A stretch of DNA of 64,000 bases from Hyaloraphidium curvatum (GCA_025558095.1 JAIVFI010000005.1:744001-808000); one strand, 5' to 3'. Shown: positions 22,018-32,463, counted from the stretch's first letter. Made by a program: numbers and translations. The notes: generated by a model from the letters alone, not told the origin.

Positions 22018-22132
22018 CGCGCGTGGCGCCGCGTGGCCGCGCGGTGTTTGGGACGCAGACTCCGCGTTAGCGAATTTCGCGTATTTGACCCCCAACAAAC
22101 ACAACTGCGACTTGCCGGGGTCGCATCCCGCG

Positions 22133-22988
22133 ATGGGCGTGCTCTCCGGCGCAGATATCCGTGCGGCACTGGAGGACGGCACGCTGGTGATCGACCCGTT
22201 CGACTCCAACCACATCGGCGCGGCGTCCATCGACCTGACGCTCGGCAACGAGGTCCGCCCCGACCGCTCCGGGACCGCGATACGGAGGGCTGACAGCCGA
22301 ACCGGTGCCAGTTCCGCTCGTTCCAGCACCACAATGGGCCGGTGGACGTGTCGGATAGGGCCGAGGCGAAGGAGTACCAGAAGTTCACCAACTTGGTCCG
22401 TCCCGCCGGTTTCGGACGCTGCGGGCGGGGCCTGACGCGCGGGGGGGAACGCAGATCAAGCTCGAGGACGGGGAGCCGTACTATCTCGGCCCCGGGCAGA
22501 TGTGTCTCGGTGCGTCGGCCTTCCGGCGGCCGCGGAAGTGGGGCTGACAGCTCGGGCAGCGATAACGCGGGAGCGGGTGGTGCTGCCGCCGACCCTTTGC
22601 GCGCTCATCGAAGGTCGCTCGCGCTTCGCCAGGCTGGGGCTGAGCGTGCACATCACGGCGTCGTTCATCAACCCCGGGGTCGGTGTGCTCGAGGCTGCGA
22701 TGGTGACGGCGGCCTGACTCCCGCCGCAGGTGCAAAACCAGACCGTACTCGAGTGCTTCAACGCGTCCTCGCTGACGCTAGCTCTGTACCCGGGGACCAA
22801 GGTCTGTCAAATGATCGTGGGTCCCCTCCGTCTGCCGCCAACGAGCAAAGATCGCTGACATCGCAACGACAGTTCTTCAGGATGGAAAACCCGGCGACGT
22901 GGGCCTGCACCGGTATGCGTCGCTGCCGGCGCTCAACTTCCCGTCCGCTGCCAGGTACACCGGGAACTTCAACTACCAGTCGCTGTGA
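22133..22988 (+). CDS. dcd: dCTP deaminase family protein (Dcd), seven exons
   Basis: Exons 22133-22252, 22312-22395, 22455-22509, 22560-22678, 22730-22816, 22873-22898 and 22955-22988 join exactly in frame to 174 residues (bacterial Dcd about 190). The joined protein matches the Dcd trimer fold in order: GADIRAALEDG, IDPFDSNHIGAASIDLTLGNEF, LGPGQMCLAITRERVVLPP, the signature IEGRSRFARLGLSVHITASF, NQTVLECFNAS, LYPGTKVCQMIFFRME and an end YTGNFNYQ. Dcd converts dCTP to dUTP for thymidylate supply; bifunctional forms also hydrolyse dUTP. The active-site block (EGRSR..RLG, then H.TA.F) is intact. Exon 6 is only 26 nt. Dcd is mainly bacterial, archaeal and viral, so an intron-rich eukaryotic copy suggests an old acquisition. 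Confidence 0.82.
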
Positions 22989-23223
22989 CCGCGGATAAGG
23001 TGATCTCTGTCGCACGATATCAGGGGAACGGGGAGGGGCTGCCGCTGCGGGATACCCGGGCGAGGAACGAGGATATGGATGTAGAAACTGGCCGCGCACG
23101 GCTGCCGCCTTGGTTGGTAGATCAGAGATCAGCTGATGGACATGGACGCGTGTACTTTACTGAGACTGCGCCCCCTCCGCCGGCCCACAACGGACGCGCT
23201 GTTGCCCTGTCGTCCACCTGACT

Positions 23224-24193
23224 ATGGCCGCTGCCAACCAGATCCAGAATGAGACCACCGTCGAGGGTCGCCCGGTGGAGTTATTGCTGGGCGATGGCCG
23301 GACGCTGCTCCAGCAGCTGCAGGACTGGGCCGACGCGCAACTCGGCAGCAGGGAGTTCGTCTTCCTCATCCCGGACGGCGATGCACGCGCTTCTGTTGTC
23401 ACCGATGGCACCCCGGTGTCGGACGCCATCGGCAAGAAGGTCCACGCGGTCGTCTCGGCGAGCCTTCACATCGCGGTCGTCAAAGATGTTGCCACCCTCA
23501 AGAAGGGCCTGGCCACACTCCAGGAACAGTTTGCTGGCTTCAAAGATAAGGCTCTGGCCGTCGAAAACCTCACGATCACCGGCAAGATCACTGCTCAGGA
23601 GCTGCAAGTCAACGGAGCTACCGAGATCAGCGGCGTTGTGACACTTTCCAACGCGACCTCGCTGATCGCACGAGGCAACGTTGAATGCAAAGGGAAGCTG
23701 GTGGCAGAGGGGACTACCGAGGCGAGTATGTTCTGCATCAGTCTGCGGCTCAATTGATCTCTTCGAGTTCCAGATCAAGTCCCTCGTAGTCGGACCGGAC
23801 AACAACAACCAAAGCCGTGTCCCGGTCCCGGTAGCAGTCATCAACGGGCTGCTCGATGCCGCAAAGGCGACTGTCAACGGGGATATCGGTGTCACAGGCA
23901 AGGCAAAGCTGGGCACGGTCGAAGTCGAGGAGACGGCTACATTCAAGAAGGGGGTGGAAGTCCAATCTGGCGGCCTCAAAGTAACCAAGTGCGACATCCA
24001 AGTGAATGAGGGCAGCGTCAACATCAACGGCAGGGCACGCGTTTTGGGCGGCCTCGAGGCCTCTAATGGCATCGAGATCCATAGTGGCAACAAAGACGGA
24101 TGGGGCCTGCTCATACACAGTGACAACTTGGCTGTTGCCAGAGGCACAATAAAGGCCAGAGACGGTGTTTATCATGGTGATCGAAGGCTTTAG
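23224..24193 (+). CDS. Fibre-like repeat protein, short paralogue
   Basis: Two exons (23224-23725, 23790-24193; donor GTATGT, acceptor TAG at 23789) join to 301 residues; another acceptor at 23834 is possible. The first about 130 residues are a close paralogue of the protein at 30964: TTVEGRPVEL, TLLQQLQDW, EFVFLIPDGDARA, VTDGTPVSDAIGKKVHAVV, a coiled coil (LKKGLATLQEQF) and AVENLTITGKITAQELQVNGATE. The rest is short beta repeats (TVNGDIGVTGKAKLGTVEV, GVEVQSGGLKV) like viral or bacterial fibre and beta-helix proteins. It lacks the C-terminal cap domain of the longer paralogue. Function unknown. Confidence 0.6.
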
Positions 24194-24319
24194 GAATGTG
24201 GAGCGGTGTGGAATAGCTGCATATCAGTGTGAAGAACAGGATCTATCGGATTGAAATTTACTATCCAAACACCGTGCTCAAATCGGTCTAAAGAAAGAAA
24301 AAAGCCCGCAACACTCGCC

Positions 24320-25245
24320 GCCGCCGCCGCCACCCTGATATCCCGCACGACGCTCCGCGCCTCCACCCCCACCTCGCCTGCTCCTCTACGAACGCCTCCG
24401 CCTCGCCCAGCTCCACCCCCCTCGCATCCCTCGCCAACCACACCACAAACTCCTCCGGGCTCGGCCCGCCCATCCCCAGCCTCGCGCGGGGGCGGTGCAT
24501 CAGGCCGTAGTAGAAGCTCTGCACGCTGCAGTCACCCAGGGCGCCGTACAGCCGCGGCAGGCGGACCAGGGCAAAGGGGACGTCCTCGCTGCCGCGGAGG
24601 GCGTGCTTGCAGCAGCGGATGGCGGCGAGGAGGCGGTCGTTGAGGGCGGCGGGGATCGGGGTCGTTGGGGCGCGGTAGCCGTACGGGGCGGGCGGCGGAG
24701 CGGAGTGCGAGGCCAGGGATTCGTAGGCCGAGGCGAGGGCGGCTCACATCCACGAGTCGTGGGCCCGCGAGAAGCGGAGAGGGATCAGCGATCGGCGTCA
24801 GGTCTGAGGCGCCGACCCTTGATCGCCGCCGCCGCTGGTAGCAATAAACCGAATAGGACGGCATCCGCAGCACTTCGTACGCCTGCTCCAGCCCATACCA
24901 CGACCACAGCTCTTTCGGATTGATGTCAACGGCCTGCGGTACGCCTCCATCGCGGCCATGTTTGTCACCTCCACGTTACTCGTGGCCTATGAGCATCCAC
25001 GCGGCGGAGTAGTTGCAGTCAGGCGCAGGGCCCGAAGGAAGTGCATGTCGGCCTTTTCGTGCTCGGTGCGGAGGGAGAAATAGTCGCCTGCAGAACGGAG
25101 CGTGAGCGATGCGTGGATGCAAGTTCGGGTGACGACTGACCGACGACGACAACATTTCCCGCCTCCACCGGTCCACGCCCATGCACTAGTGCGCCCATAA
25201 ACCCAGCTTGGCCTCTTCTCCATAAAAGAGAGCGCACTGGCGTAG
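24320..25245 (-). pseudogene. Decayed 3' part of CDC23/APC8 (anaphase-promoting complex TPR subunit)
   Basis: Fragments in shifting frames, in the order of CDC23: DGYASALSFMEKRP (compare the CDC23 'YSN-L-VMEKR' helix); VVVVG then an apparent intron ending at about 25089; DYFSLRTEHEKADMHFLRAL (the CDC23 'NYYSLR.EHEKA..YF.RAL' block); NYSAAWMLIGHE; VEVTNMAA; AVDINPKELWSWYGLEQAYE; VLRMPSYSVYCY; then AIRCCKHALRGSEDVPFALV. At least four frameshifts and stops break it. An intron-like gap is kept, so it is a genomic duplicate and not a retrocopy. The live CDC23 gene is not in this window. Confidence 0.75.
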
Positions 25246-25772
25246 CCGTCCTCCTTGCTCTGGTGCGCGACAACCAGCCGCGCTCAACATCCGGTAGAGG
25301 GATGCGCAGACGTGAGAGCCGCCGCCGCGTCGGTGCGAAATGCGAGACAATGGAAGGCGCCAGGCACCTCGTAGGGCAGTTCGCCCCCGTCGGCTAGTTC
25401 GAGTGCGCCGTCGGTGGACGCGCGGACAGGGTTCACGCCCCCGTCAAAGTCGCAGAATCGTCCGCGTCCGCAGGGAATGGCACAGTCGCGGCCCTAGCCA
25501 CCGCACAATCCGCTGCTTGAGCAGATCCGCCGGAAATGCGGCGCCGAGGGGTCGTTGGTCTCGACAGCATGGCCGCCGCCTCACAAGCGCTCGTCGGGGG
25601 GCAGGCGTGCAGCATTCGCGCTGCCGCGGGGTGGGGTTCGATGTCGAGCAGCGCCGGCTGCACTCGATGCCGTAGCCCGCGCGCTCTGAGCGGCCCAAGT
25701 CGCGTCGACCACGGGAGGCGGCGGAACTGGACGCGGAAGAGCTCTCCACGCGGCGATCTCGTCGCGCGCCAT
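25246..25772 (-). pseudogene. Decayed 5' part of the AAA ATPase gene (paralogue of 27503-30743)
   Basis: From an ATG at 25772 (MARDEIAAW, compare MANDEAEAC at 30743), the N-terminal domain of the AAA ATPase can be followed through three frames: VQPALLDIEPHPAAARML, FPADLLKQRIVR, ATVPFPADADD, VNPVRASTDGALE, GAFHCLAFRTDAA, and LVVAHQSKED, each aligning with the intact gene. The upstream 60 bp are also alike in both loci (CAGCGCGGCCCCTCCTGC), so promoter sequence was copied. At about 25245 the ATPase similarity stops and CDC23 similarity begins on the same strand. Frameshifts make it non-functional. Confidence 0.75.
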
Positions 25773-26100
25773 CGCGGTGTCCCAGCGCGGCCCCTCCTGC
25801 TGTGGACCGTGCGCGACACGCCTCACGCGCAACGCGGGTGAATGGGAGACCCGCAGAATGTTTCCAACGCAAGACGTGGACCTGACTGGCGCATGAGACC
25901 GCGTTTGGACCGCGTTGAGACGCCTTTCAACGGACGCGGCGACGACGCCATCCCGGCACCGCACGACCGCACGCGCCGCCGGATCCGGCCTCCGTCTGGC
26001 GCCGCCGAAGTCTCCCGAGCTCGCCGCCTAAGCAGCTGCCGGCCCCGCCGGACTCGGTCGCCTGAGGCGCAGAACTCCGTCCCCAGCCGTACTTTTCGCC
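25773..26100. promoter_or_regulatory. Divergent intergenic region, partly duplicated from the AAA ATPase promoter
   Basis: 328 bp between the pseudogene start and the coiled-coil gene. The 60 bp next to the pseudogene match the leader of the intact ATPase at 30744-30810. No defined promoter element was recognised. Confidence 0.35.
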
Positions 26101-27458
26101 ATGCCCGACCTCAGGGACCTGCTCGAGGACCAGAAGCTCCTGCAGAGCGAGCTCAAGGACCTGCAGGCCTGCCGCAACGCGGTGGACGAGGAGCTGGCGA
26201 ACGCCAGTGACGCGCTGGACAAGCTCCTGGGGGCGCTGGGAGGGAAGACGGACGAGCTGCTGCAGCAGCTCATCGGACGCGATCTGCTCGGCAATGAGCT
26301 GCTGCAGCTCAGGGAAGTCGAGCGCATGGTCACCGGAGCGATCGACGATGCGCTGAAGGAGCTGGCCGACGTCGCCAAGAACGAGGCCAAAGCGCTTCTG
26401 AACAAGGAAGGAGTGCAGAACATCCTGTCCTTCCTCCAAAAGGGGCAGGCCGCGCTCGAGCAAGCCACAAAAGCCGTATCATCGGCGGTGTCGGCCGCGA
26501 CGGCGGCTATCGAGAAGTTCAAGTCCCTCCTTTCCCGTGCCGAACAGGGCGTGGATGAGATAAAGAACGAGAAGGACGACGTGCTCAAGGCCATCATGGC
26601 CATCGAGCTGGTTCTGGAGCTTGTCGAGAAGCTGCTCGACGCGCTCATTGCTTTGATCGCCGCGCTTCTTGTGGCCCTCGCCGGTGCGTTCCGAAAACCA
26701 GCTGTAGCTGCCTAGACAACTGATTCGCCTTCCCCTGCAGCTGCTTCCTTTCTCTTCGGCATCGGCGTCGCGCCCATCGTCGCGGCCCTAAAGAAAGCTT
26801 CTGCTACCCTCCTTCTGACGAAGGAGAAGGTCGGACTGCTCCGCCTCAAGATTCGCCTCATGCGCGTGGCGTTCACGGGCCTGACACAGGGCTGGCAGAA
26901 GGCGATCGAGCTGGCCAAGGGGCTGACCAAAGACCTTGCAATGAAGGTGGCCGACGAGATAGGGCTCGGCGACGAGCTGAAGAAGCTGCAGAAGGACATA
27001 ACGGACAAGGTCCAAGAGATTGCGAAGCAGACTGGGATAATGGACGTCGTCAACTCAACCCTGGACGGGCTTAACGGACTAAAGAAAGGGTTGGAAGCCA
27101 CGGTGGCTGCCAGTAACGAGAACCTTGCAGGAATCATCGCGGATGTTTCAAGGACGGTGGGATGCTTACCGCAGGTTCTCATAATCGTTTCCAATGCTGA
27201 TTTTGCATTCTGTAGGCGGGAAACCTTGACAAGGCAAAAGAAACTGTCGGCCAATTAACGGGTCAAATTGGAGCCATCACTGACGCCAAGGGCGTTCTGG
27301 ACAGCATCATTAGCGAAGCCGGCAAACGCAAGTCGCAGTTAGACAAGCAGATCGAAGATGTTACCAAGCGCAGTGAGGCGCTCGAGTCGCAAATCGCACA
27401 GGAGGAGGCGAAGATGAATGCCAACGTGGTGAACGTGGCCTCGAACATCAACCGTTGA
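26101..27458 (+). CDS. Coiled-coil protein with hydrophobic helices
   Basis: Three exons (26101-26683, 26741-27156, 27216-27458; the second donor could also be at 27175) give 413 residues. Almost entirely heptad helix: LEDQKLLQSELKDLQACRNAVDEEL at the N-terminus, long Ala/Lys/Glu coiled coils, and KSQLDKQIEDVTKRSEALES at the C-terminus. Two hydrophobic stretches sit across the first intron (LLDALIALIAALLVAL and AASFLFGIGVAPIVAAL), which could be a membrane hairpin. Not recognised. It lies between the decayed and the intact AAA ATPase copies and is convergent with the intact one (44 bp between stops). Its general design recalls the hairpin protein at 11135. Confidence 0.6.
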
Positions 27459-27502
27459 TTGCCGCGTAATGTTCTGAATGTGGTTCAAAAGTGCGTTTTG
27501 AA

Positions 27503-30500
27503 TTACTTCGATGCCTTTTGTACAATCTGTTTCTTGGCCATGTTCGTCAACGCATTCCAGTTCACATCTGCAGGTGATCCTCGAGTGCTGTGGGGAGCCG
27601 GTATTTCCCCCTTCTCCGACCATGCCTTCCCACAGCACATCCATTTGGCCTCTACAGGTTCTTTCATCTCTTTCAGCCGGTCGAGAACATCGACGAAATT
27701 GCAGATTTCCGGCACTGGAGCAGGGGCATCGGTTTCTTGGTTGCCGTTGCTAGCACTTGCTTTTGCAAGGGCAAGGAACTGTGACGCGTGTCGTCCGCAT
27801 TCCGTTGGCCCATTGTCCTCCTCTTTGTAGTTTTGGAAGCAGAAGATGCATTGGGTCTCTGTTGTCCTCTGTCGGCCTTCCTCTTGCACTCTTCGGTCGT
27901 CCTCGGTATCCCATCTGAGTTCCTCCTTCAGTCGCTGTGTCACGTAAGGGTGCCCGGAGACTGCAACCACGCAGCAACGCGGCCAGTTGCTTTCTGGTTC
28001 CGTTTCCAACTCGCCAGCAAGCTGGATCTTTGCAACAATGGCCTCGAACAACTGCTGGCGTAGGAGTTTGTACGTCACGCTCTCTGTTGAAGTGCTCTTA
28101 ACCTGGTTGCGCGCCGAGGATTCGAGCTCCTTAGCCCGGCCCGATACGTCCTTCGTAGGAGAAACCACCGAGTCGCAATCGATGATGAGCAGCGCCTTCT
28201 TGTACTGCAATGCCTCGTCCCACACGCGCTTCAGCTCATGCAGTGCAGCGGACTCCTCCGTAGCACGCTTCGCAAGGAGAACATCGAGGTTGAAAATGGC
28301 GACGTGGTCCAGCTCCTTGCGCACCGCAAGCTTGATCAGAGTACTGTACGCGGCCTTCTTTGCCGTCTGTCCTGCGGCCACGGGGTCCTCCACAAGGCGC
28401 ACAAGAGGCCGGATCCTCGCTTCGGCCTCCTCAAGCTCCCGCTGCCAATTTGCCTTGATATTTGCACTGCATGGGAAGTTTGGGCCGAGGTAGCTGGATA
28501 CCGTCCCGCCCACAGCCCTATAGAGGGCTTTGTCAAGCTCTGAATCACGTGCTCTTGCCGAGTGCACGCCATTCTCTCCAGCAAAAGCTTGTTGAGCGCC
28601 TGGCCACGTGCAATTGTCCCTGTCCCCAGAGTGCCCTTGGATTAGTGCCGTCAGTGTGCGGTGCACCCAGAGCAGGTGCTCTGTGCTCCGGCTCCAGCCA
28701 GCAGCACCAAGCTCAGGTCGGACCTTGGAGAGGTACCTCACGGACGTCTCCGCTAGCTCCGCAATCACCTGCTTGGCGCCGTTCCCGAAGGGCCTTTCAG
28801 GTTCTCCTGCCGGCAGCTGCGGGTCCGTGGAGGGCGAGGGCGGAGGCTTGCGTGAATGGGCGTCCGCAGACTGCCCTGCAGGATCCGGCGGTGCAGTCCC
28901 GGCCTCTGGTACGGCGGCTCCGGCCTGAGGTGCCGCCCCGGCCTGCGGCGTCGTCCCCACAATGTCCGTGACCAGGTTGCCGCCGACGTCGATGCCCTCC
29001 TCTCGGCAGAAGTCCCTCACGAGCTTCTTCACGCGGCCCGCCTTGCCCTCCGCCGTGCGGAAGACGACGTCGAGCATCAGATAACGCAGCAGCTTCTCCA
29101 TTGCAGCGTGGGAGAAGCCGAGGGTCCATTCCACGAGACTCGTGCCCAGCCCAGATAACAGTATCTCACCAGGACGAAGTGGGTCCTGTCTGAACAAATG
29201 ATCGAGGGCGGTTTGGTCTGCGCGCGGCACTTTGAAGACCTCAGGTCGCGTGCGAGCCATGTGAATCCATTCTTGTCGGTGCGCGGCCGACGGGAGACCA
29301 ACGAAGATCTTGACGTGCATGCGGCGGAGGAAAGCCGGGTCTAGTACGTCGAATCGGTTGGTGGAACCGAACAGCACCAGGTTCTTGGTTTTGTCCTTGA
29401 TCCCAGCAATGAGGCTGAGGAGCGAGTTGAGCCCCGTGGCGCGGCCCTCGCGCCCCGAGCTCGAGCTCCTGTCCATCGCCATCGTGTCGATCTCGTCGAT
29501 CGCGGCGACGCAGACGGCCCAGGGCAAGCGCTCCGCCCGGTCGGCGAGCTCGTTGAACATGCGCTTGTCGTCGCCTACGATGCCTTGGTCGAAGTCGGCC
29601 GAGGACATGGGTTCCACGATCAGGAAAACTCCCAGGGCTGCGCACAGTCGCTCCACGAGCATCGTCTTGCCCGTGCCCGGGGGACCCCAGAGGACGATTC
29701 CGCGAGGGATGCCGGGGGTGGTGTAAGGCCGCAGAGGGAGCTCAAACTCGTCCCGCAACTGCTCGGCACCAATCAGGTCGCTCAACCCAACGGACAAAGC
29801 CAGGTCCACGATGTCCTGGTGGCAGTAGGCCATGTTCGCGTACGCCGTTTTGTTGTCGACGCCTTCCGAATGATAGGCGAGGTAGCGCATGAAGAGCCTG
29901 CCGGGAAGGCAAGAAGAGGGCGTTAACACTCGGTGGGTCGAGATGCGCGGAGATGACGCCCAACCACGCGGTTGCCATGTCCTTGGCCTTCTTTGCATCG
30001 ACGTCGGGTGGGACCGACGACGTCTGGGGCACCGAGGTGAAATCGATATCGACAGAATTGCCTTGCTTCAGCGCAAACAGGTCCGACGGCAGCACCTTAT
30101 AGGTGCGTCCAGGCAGGAGCACCTCCTCTTTGGATTGATGCGCGACGACCAGCGGCGAAAGTTTGATATCGGGGAACAGGACCGGCCTAGCAGCGAGGCG
30201 CCGGACGCCGTCCTGCACAGCGGCGCGCTCGCTCGTGCGCAGGGCGGAGAGCGCCCAACGCGCGGCATCGGTGAGAGGAACTAGTTGCAGGTAAGCGCCG
30301 CTGCTTGGGACGCCGGCGTCCGCGTCGGCGCCCTCGAGCACGCCTGCGATGAAGGCACTGGCGCGGTTGACGTCCGCAGGGAGAGCGTCTTTGTCGTCCC
30401 CTTCCGCTGGGAACGGTACGGTGCACAGCTGACCTTGTCGCCGCACGATGCGCATCTCCAGCAGATCGGCCGGGAAAGAATCGCCGAAGGGGTCGTTGCC

Positions 30501-30743
30501 CTCGGCCAGTCGCCGAGCGAACGCCTCCTCGGCCCGCGAGCGCTTCTCAACGCCCAAAGAGCGCAGGACCCGCACGGCGGCGGGGTGCGGCGCGCGGCGA
30601 AGCAGCGCCGGCTGCAGTCTGATGCCGAAGCCAGCGGCGGGCGCGTGCTGCGAGACCCACACCGCGTCGACGTGCGAAGGCCGAGGTCCCGCATCGACCG
30701 CGCTGAACAGCGCATCGCACGCCTCGGCCTCGTCGTTCGCCAT
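27503..30743 (-). CDS. Large AAA+ ATPase with degenerate second AAA region and Cys/His-rich tail
   Basis: Two exons (30743-29968, 29897-27503; the splice rebuilds KDMATALFMRYLAYHSEG), 1056 residues. Residues 1-258 are a unique domain also found in the decayed copy at 25.3-25.8 kb. A canonical AAA module follows: Walker A GPPGTGKT at 330-337, Walker B AAIDEID at about 390, sensor-1 LVLFGSTNRFD and arginine fingers FLRR. After a Pro/Ala linker comes a second helical region with LLIIDCDS resembling a degenerate Walker B and no P-loop. The C-terminus has CIFC, ECGRH and WMCCGKAW..H, a likely zinc-binding module. Divergent from the fibre-like gene at 30964. Role unknown; the single active AAA ring suggests an unfoldase or remodeller. 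Confidence 0.75.
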
Positions 30744-30963
30744 CGCGGTGCCCCAGCGCGGCCCCTCCTGCCGTGGACCGCGCGCAACTTCACGCGCAAC
30801 GCGGGCGAATGGGTGGGGCGCCATCTTTCTCGTCACAGGGAGAAGAACGCGTTGAGACTCGCCGCGTGGATTGCGCGGACCCTGACTGGTTGAGATAGAA
30901 CTCAAAACGCGGCCGACGCCATCGACGTTGTCGACGAGAGCAACAATCTCCTCCCTGCAGACC

Positions 30964-32463
30964 ATGCCCGCTGCCAACCAGAATGAGGCCACCGTCGAAG
31001 GCCGCCAGGTGCAGCTAGCCCTGGGCGGTGACTCGACACTGCTCCAGCAGCTGCGGGACTTGGCCGGCAAGGAGTTCGTCTTCCTCATTCCGGATGGCGA
31101 CGGACGCGCAATCATGGTCACCGATGGCACCCCGGTGTCGGACGCCATCGGCAAGGAGGTCCACGCGGTCGTCGCGGCCGGCGCACACAAGACGCTCGCG
31201 AAGGAAGTCGACGACCTCAAGAAGAATCTGAAAGCGCTCCAGGATCAGTTTACTGCCATCAAGGATAAAGCTCTGACCGTGGAAAACCTCACGATAACCG
31301 GCAAGATCATTGCTCAGGAGCTGAAAGTCCACGGAGCTACCGAGTTCCAGGACAGCGTTAAGGTCACGCACGGGGAGCACGGCCTGAACGTGTCCGGCCC
31401 ACTCGTCTGTAACGGCGTCACTTGCAACGGAAATGTGGTCGTTCAAGAAGGCGCCACGCTCCAGGTTGGTCGCTCACGTCCCGGCATCGCGATCGCGAAT
31501 GACGACCTTCTGCCCTCGCAGGTGAAGGGCCAGCTCACGGTCGAAGGCGAAAGAGGCAAGGCAAATATCAAGGCTCTCGATGTCGGCAAGATCGCCCAGA
31601 CGGGCTACAATGATGCTACGGCGGAGCTCAGGGGCCTGACCATCAGGGAAACCGGCATCAAGGTTGAGAGAGGCCTGGTTGAGGTCCAGAACGACGGCAT
31701 CACGGTCAAAGAAGGCGGACTGGAGGTTAAAGCTGGTCTCCTGCGCGCCAGGGACGGCATCAAGGCGACTTCGACGCTGACGAGGGACCGCCCTGGTGTG
31801 GAGATCAGCAACGGGCTCGTCTCAAGCGACGGAAATGTGGTCGTTCAAGAAGGCGCCACGCTCCAGGTTGGTCGCTCACATCCCGGCATCGCGATCGCGA
31901 ATGCCGACCTTCTGCCCTCGCAGGTGAAGGGCCAGCTCACGGTCGAAGGCGAAAGAGGCAAGGCAAATATCAAGGCTCTCAATGTCGGCAAGATCGCCCA
32001 GACGGGCTACAACGATGCTTCGGCGGAGCTCAGGGGCCTAACCGTGAAGGAAACCGGGATTAAGGTCGAGAAGGGGGGCGTGGAGGTCGAGAAGGGCGGC
32101 GTGGTGGTCCAGGATGGCCGTTTGCTTGCCAAGAACGGCATCACGGTCGAGAAGGACGGGCTGGAGGTTAAAGCCGGCCCCCTGTTCGCCAACCACGGCA
32201 TCCATACGACTTCGATCATGTCGAGCGGTGGCGCCGTCCTCGGCGACTCTGTCAATATCCGGAACTTCCGATTCAAGGCAGTCGATGACTTTACGCTTCA
32301 TCTGGAACACAACAACGGGGACACGAACATGGTGCGGTTCAGCCTGCACCACCCGGACCGCATCCGGATCTACAACAACCACGGCAACTTCTTCTTTTTC
32401 AACCACGACAGCCGCTTCGGGGTAGGGATGAAGGGAGGAGCTGTCCACTATGGCAAAACATAA
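30964..32463 (+). CDS. Fibre-like beta-repeat protein, long paralogue
   Basis: Single exon, 499 residues. Residues 1-75 form a small domain (EFVFLIPDGDGRA, VTDGTPVSDAIG), then a coiled coil (VDDLKKNLKALQDQF), then many short beta repeats such as LTITGKIIAQELKVHGATE, GNVVVQEGATLQVG, TGIKVEKGGVEVEKGGVVVQDG. The C-terminal 70 residues are aromatic and polar (NFRFKAVDDFTLHLEHNN, GNFFFFNHDSRFGVG), a plausible trimerisation cap. The design recalls viral or bacterial tail fibres and trimeric beta-helix adhesins, but no signal peptide is visible. A 402-bp unit is tandemly duplicated inside the gene (about 31429-31830 and 31831-32232). Divergent from the AAA ATPase, 220 bp between starts. Confidence 0.7.
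   Translation: MPAANQNEATVEGRQVQLALGGDSTLLQQLRDLAGKEFVFLIPDGDGRAIMVTDGTPVSDAIGKEVHAVVAAGAHKTLAKEVDDLKKNLKALQDQFTAIKDKALTVENLTITGKIIAQELKVHGATEFQDSVKVTHGEHGLNVSGPLVCNGVTCNGNVVVQEGATLQVGRSRPGIAIANDDLLPSQVKGQLTVEGERGKANIKALDVGKIAQTGYNDATAELRGLTIRETGIKVERGLVEVQNDGITVKEGGLEVKAGLLRARDGIKATSTLTRDRPGVEISNGLVSSDGNVVVQEGATLQVGRSHPGIAIANADLLPSQVKGQLTVEGERGKANIKALNVGKIAQTGYNDASAELRGLTVKETGIKVEKGGVEVEKGGVVVQDGRLLAKNGITVEKDGLEVKAGPLFANHGIHTTSIMSSGGAVLGDSVNIRNFRFKAVDDFTLHLEHNNGDTNMVRFSLHHPDRIRIYNNHGNFFFFNHDSRFGVGMKGGAVHYGKT
31429..32232 (+). repeat. 402-bp in-frame tandem duplication inside the fibre-like gene
   Basis: GGAAATGTGGTCGTTCAAGA begins at 31429 and again at 31831. About the first 240 bp of each unit differ at only roughly ten positions; the remaining 160 bp are more diverged but still alignable. 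The unit equals 134 codons, so frame is kept. Confidence 0.85.
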
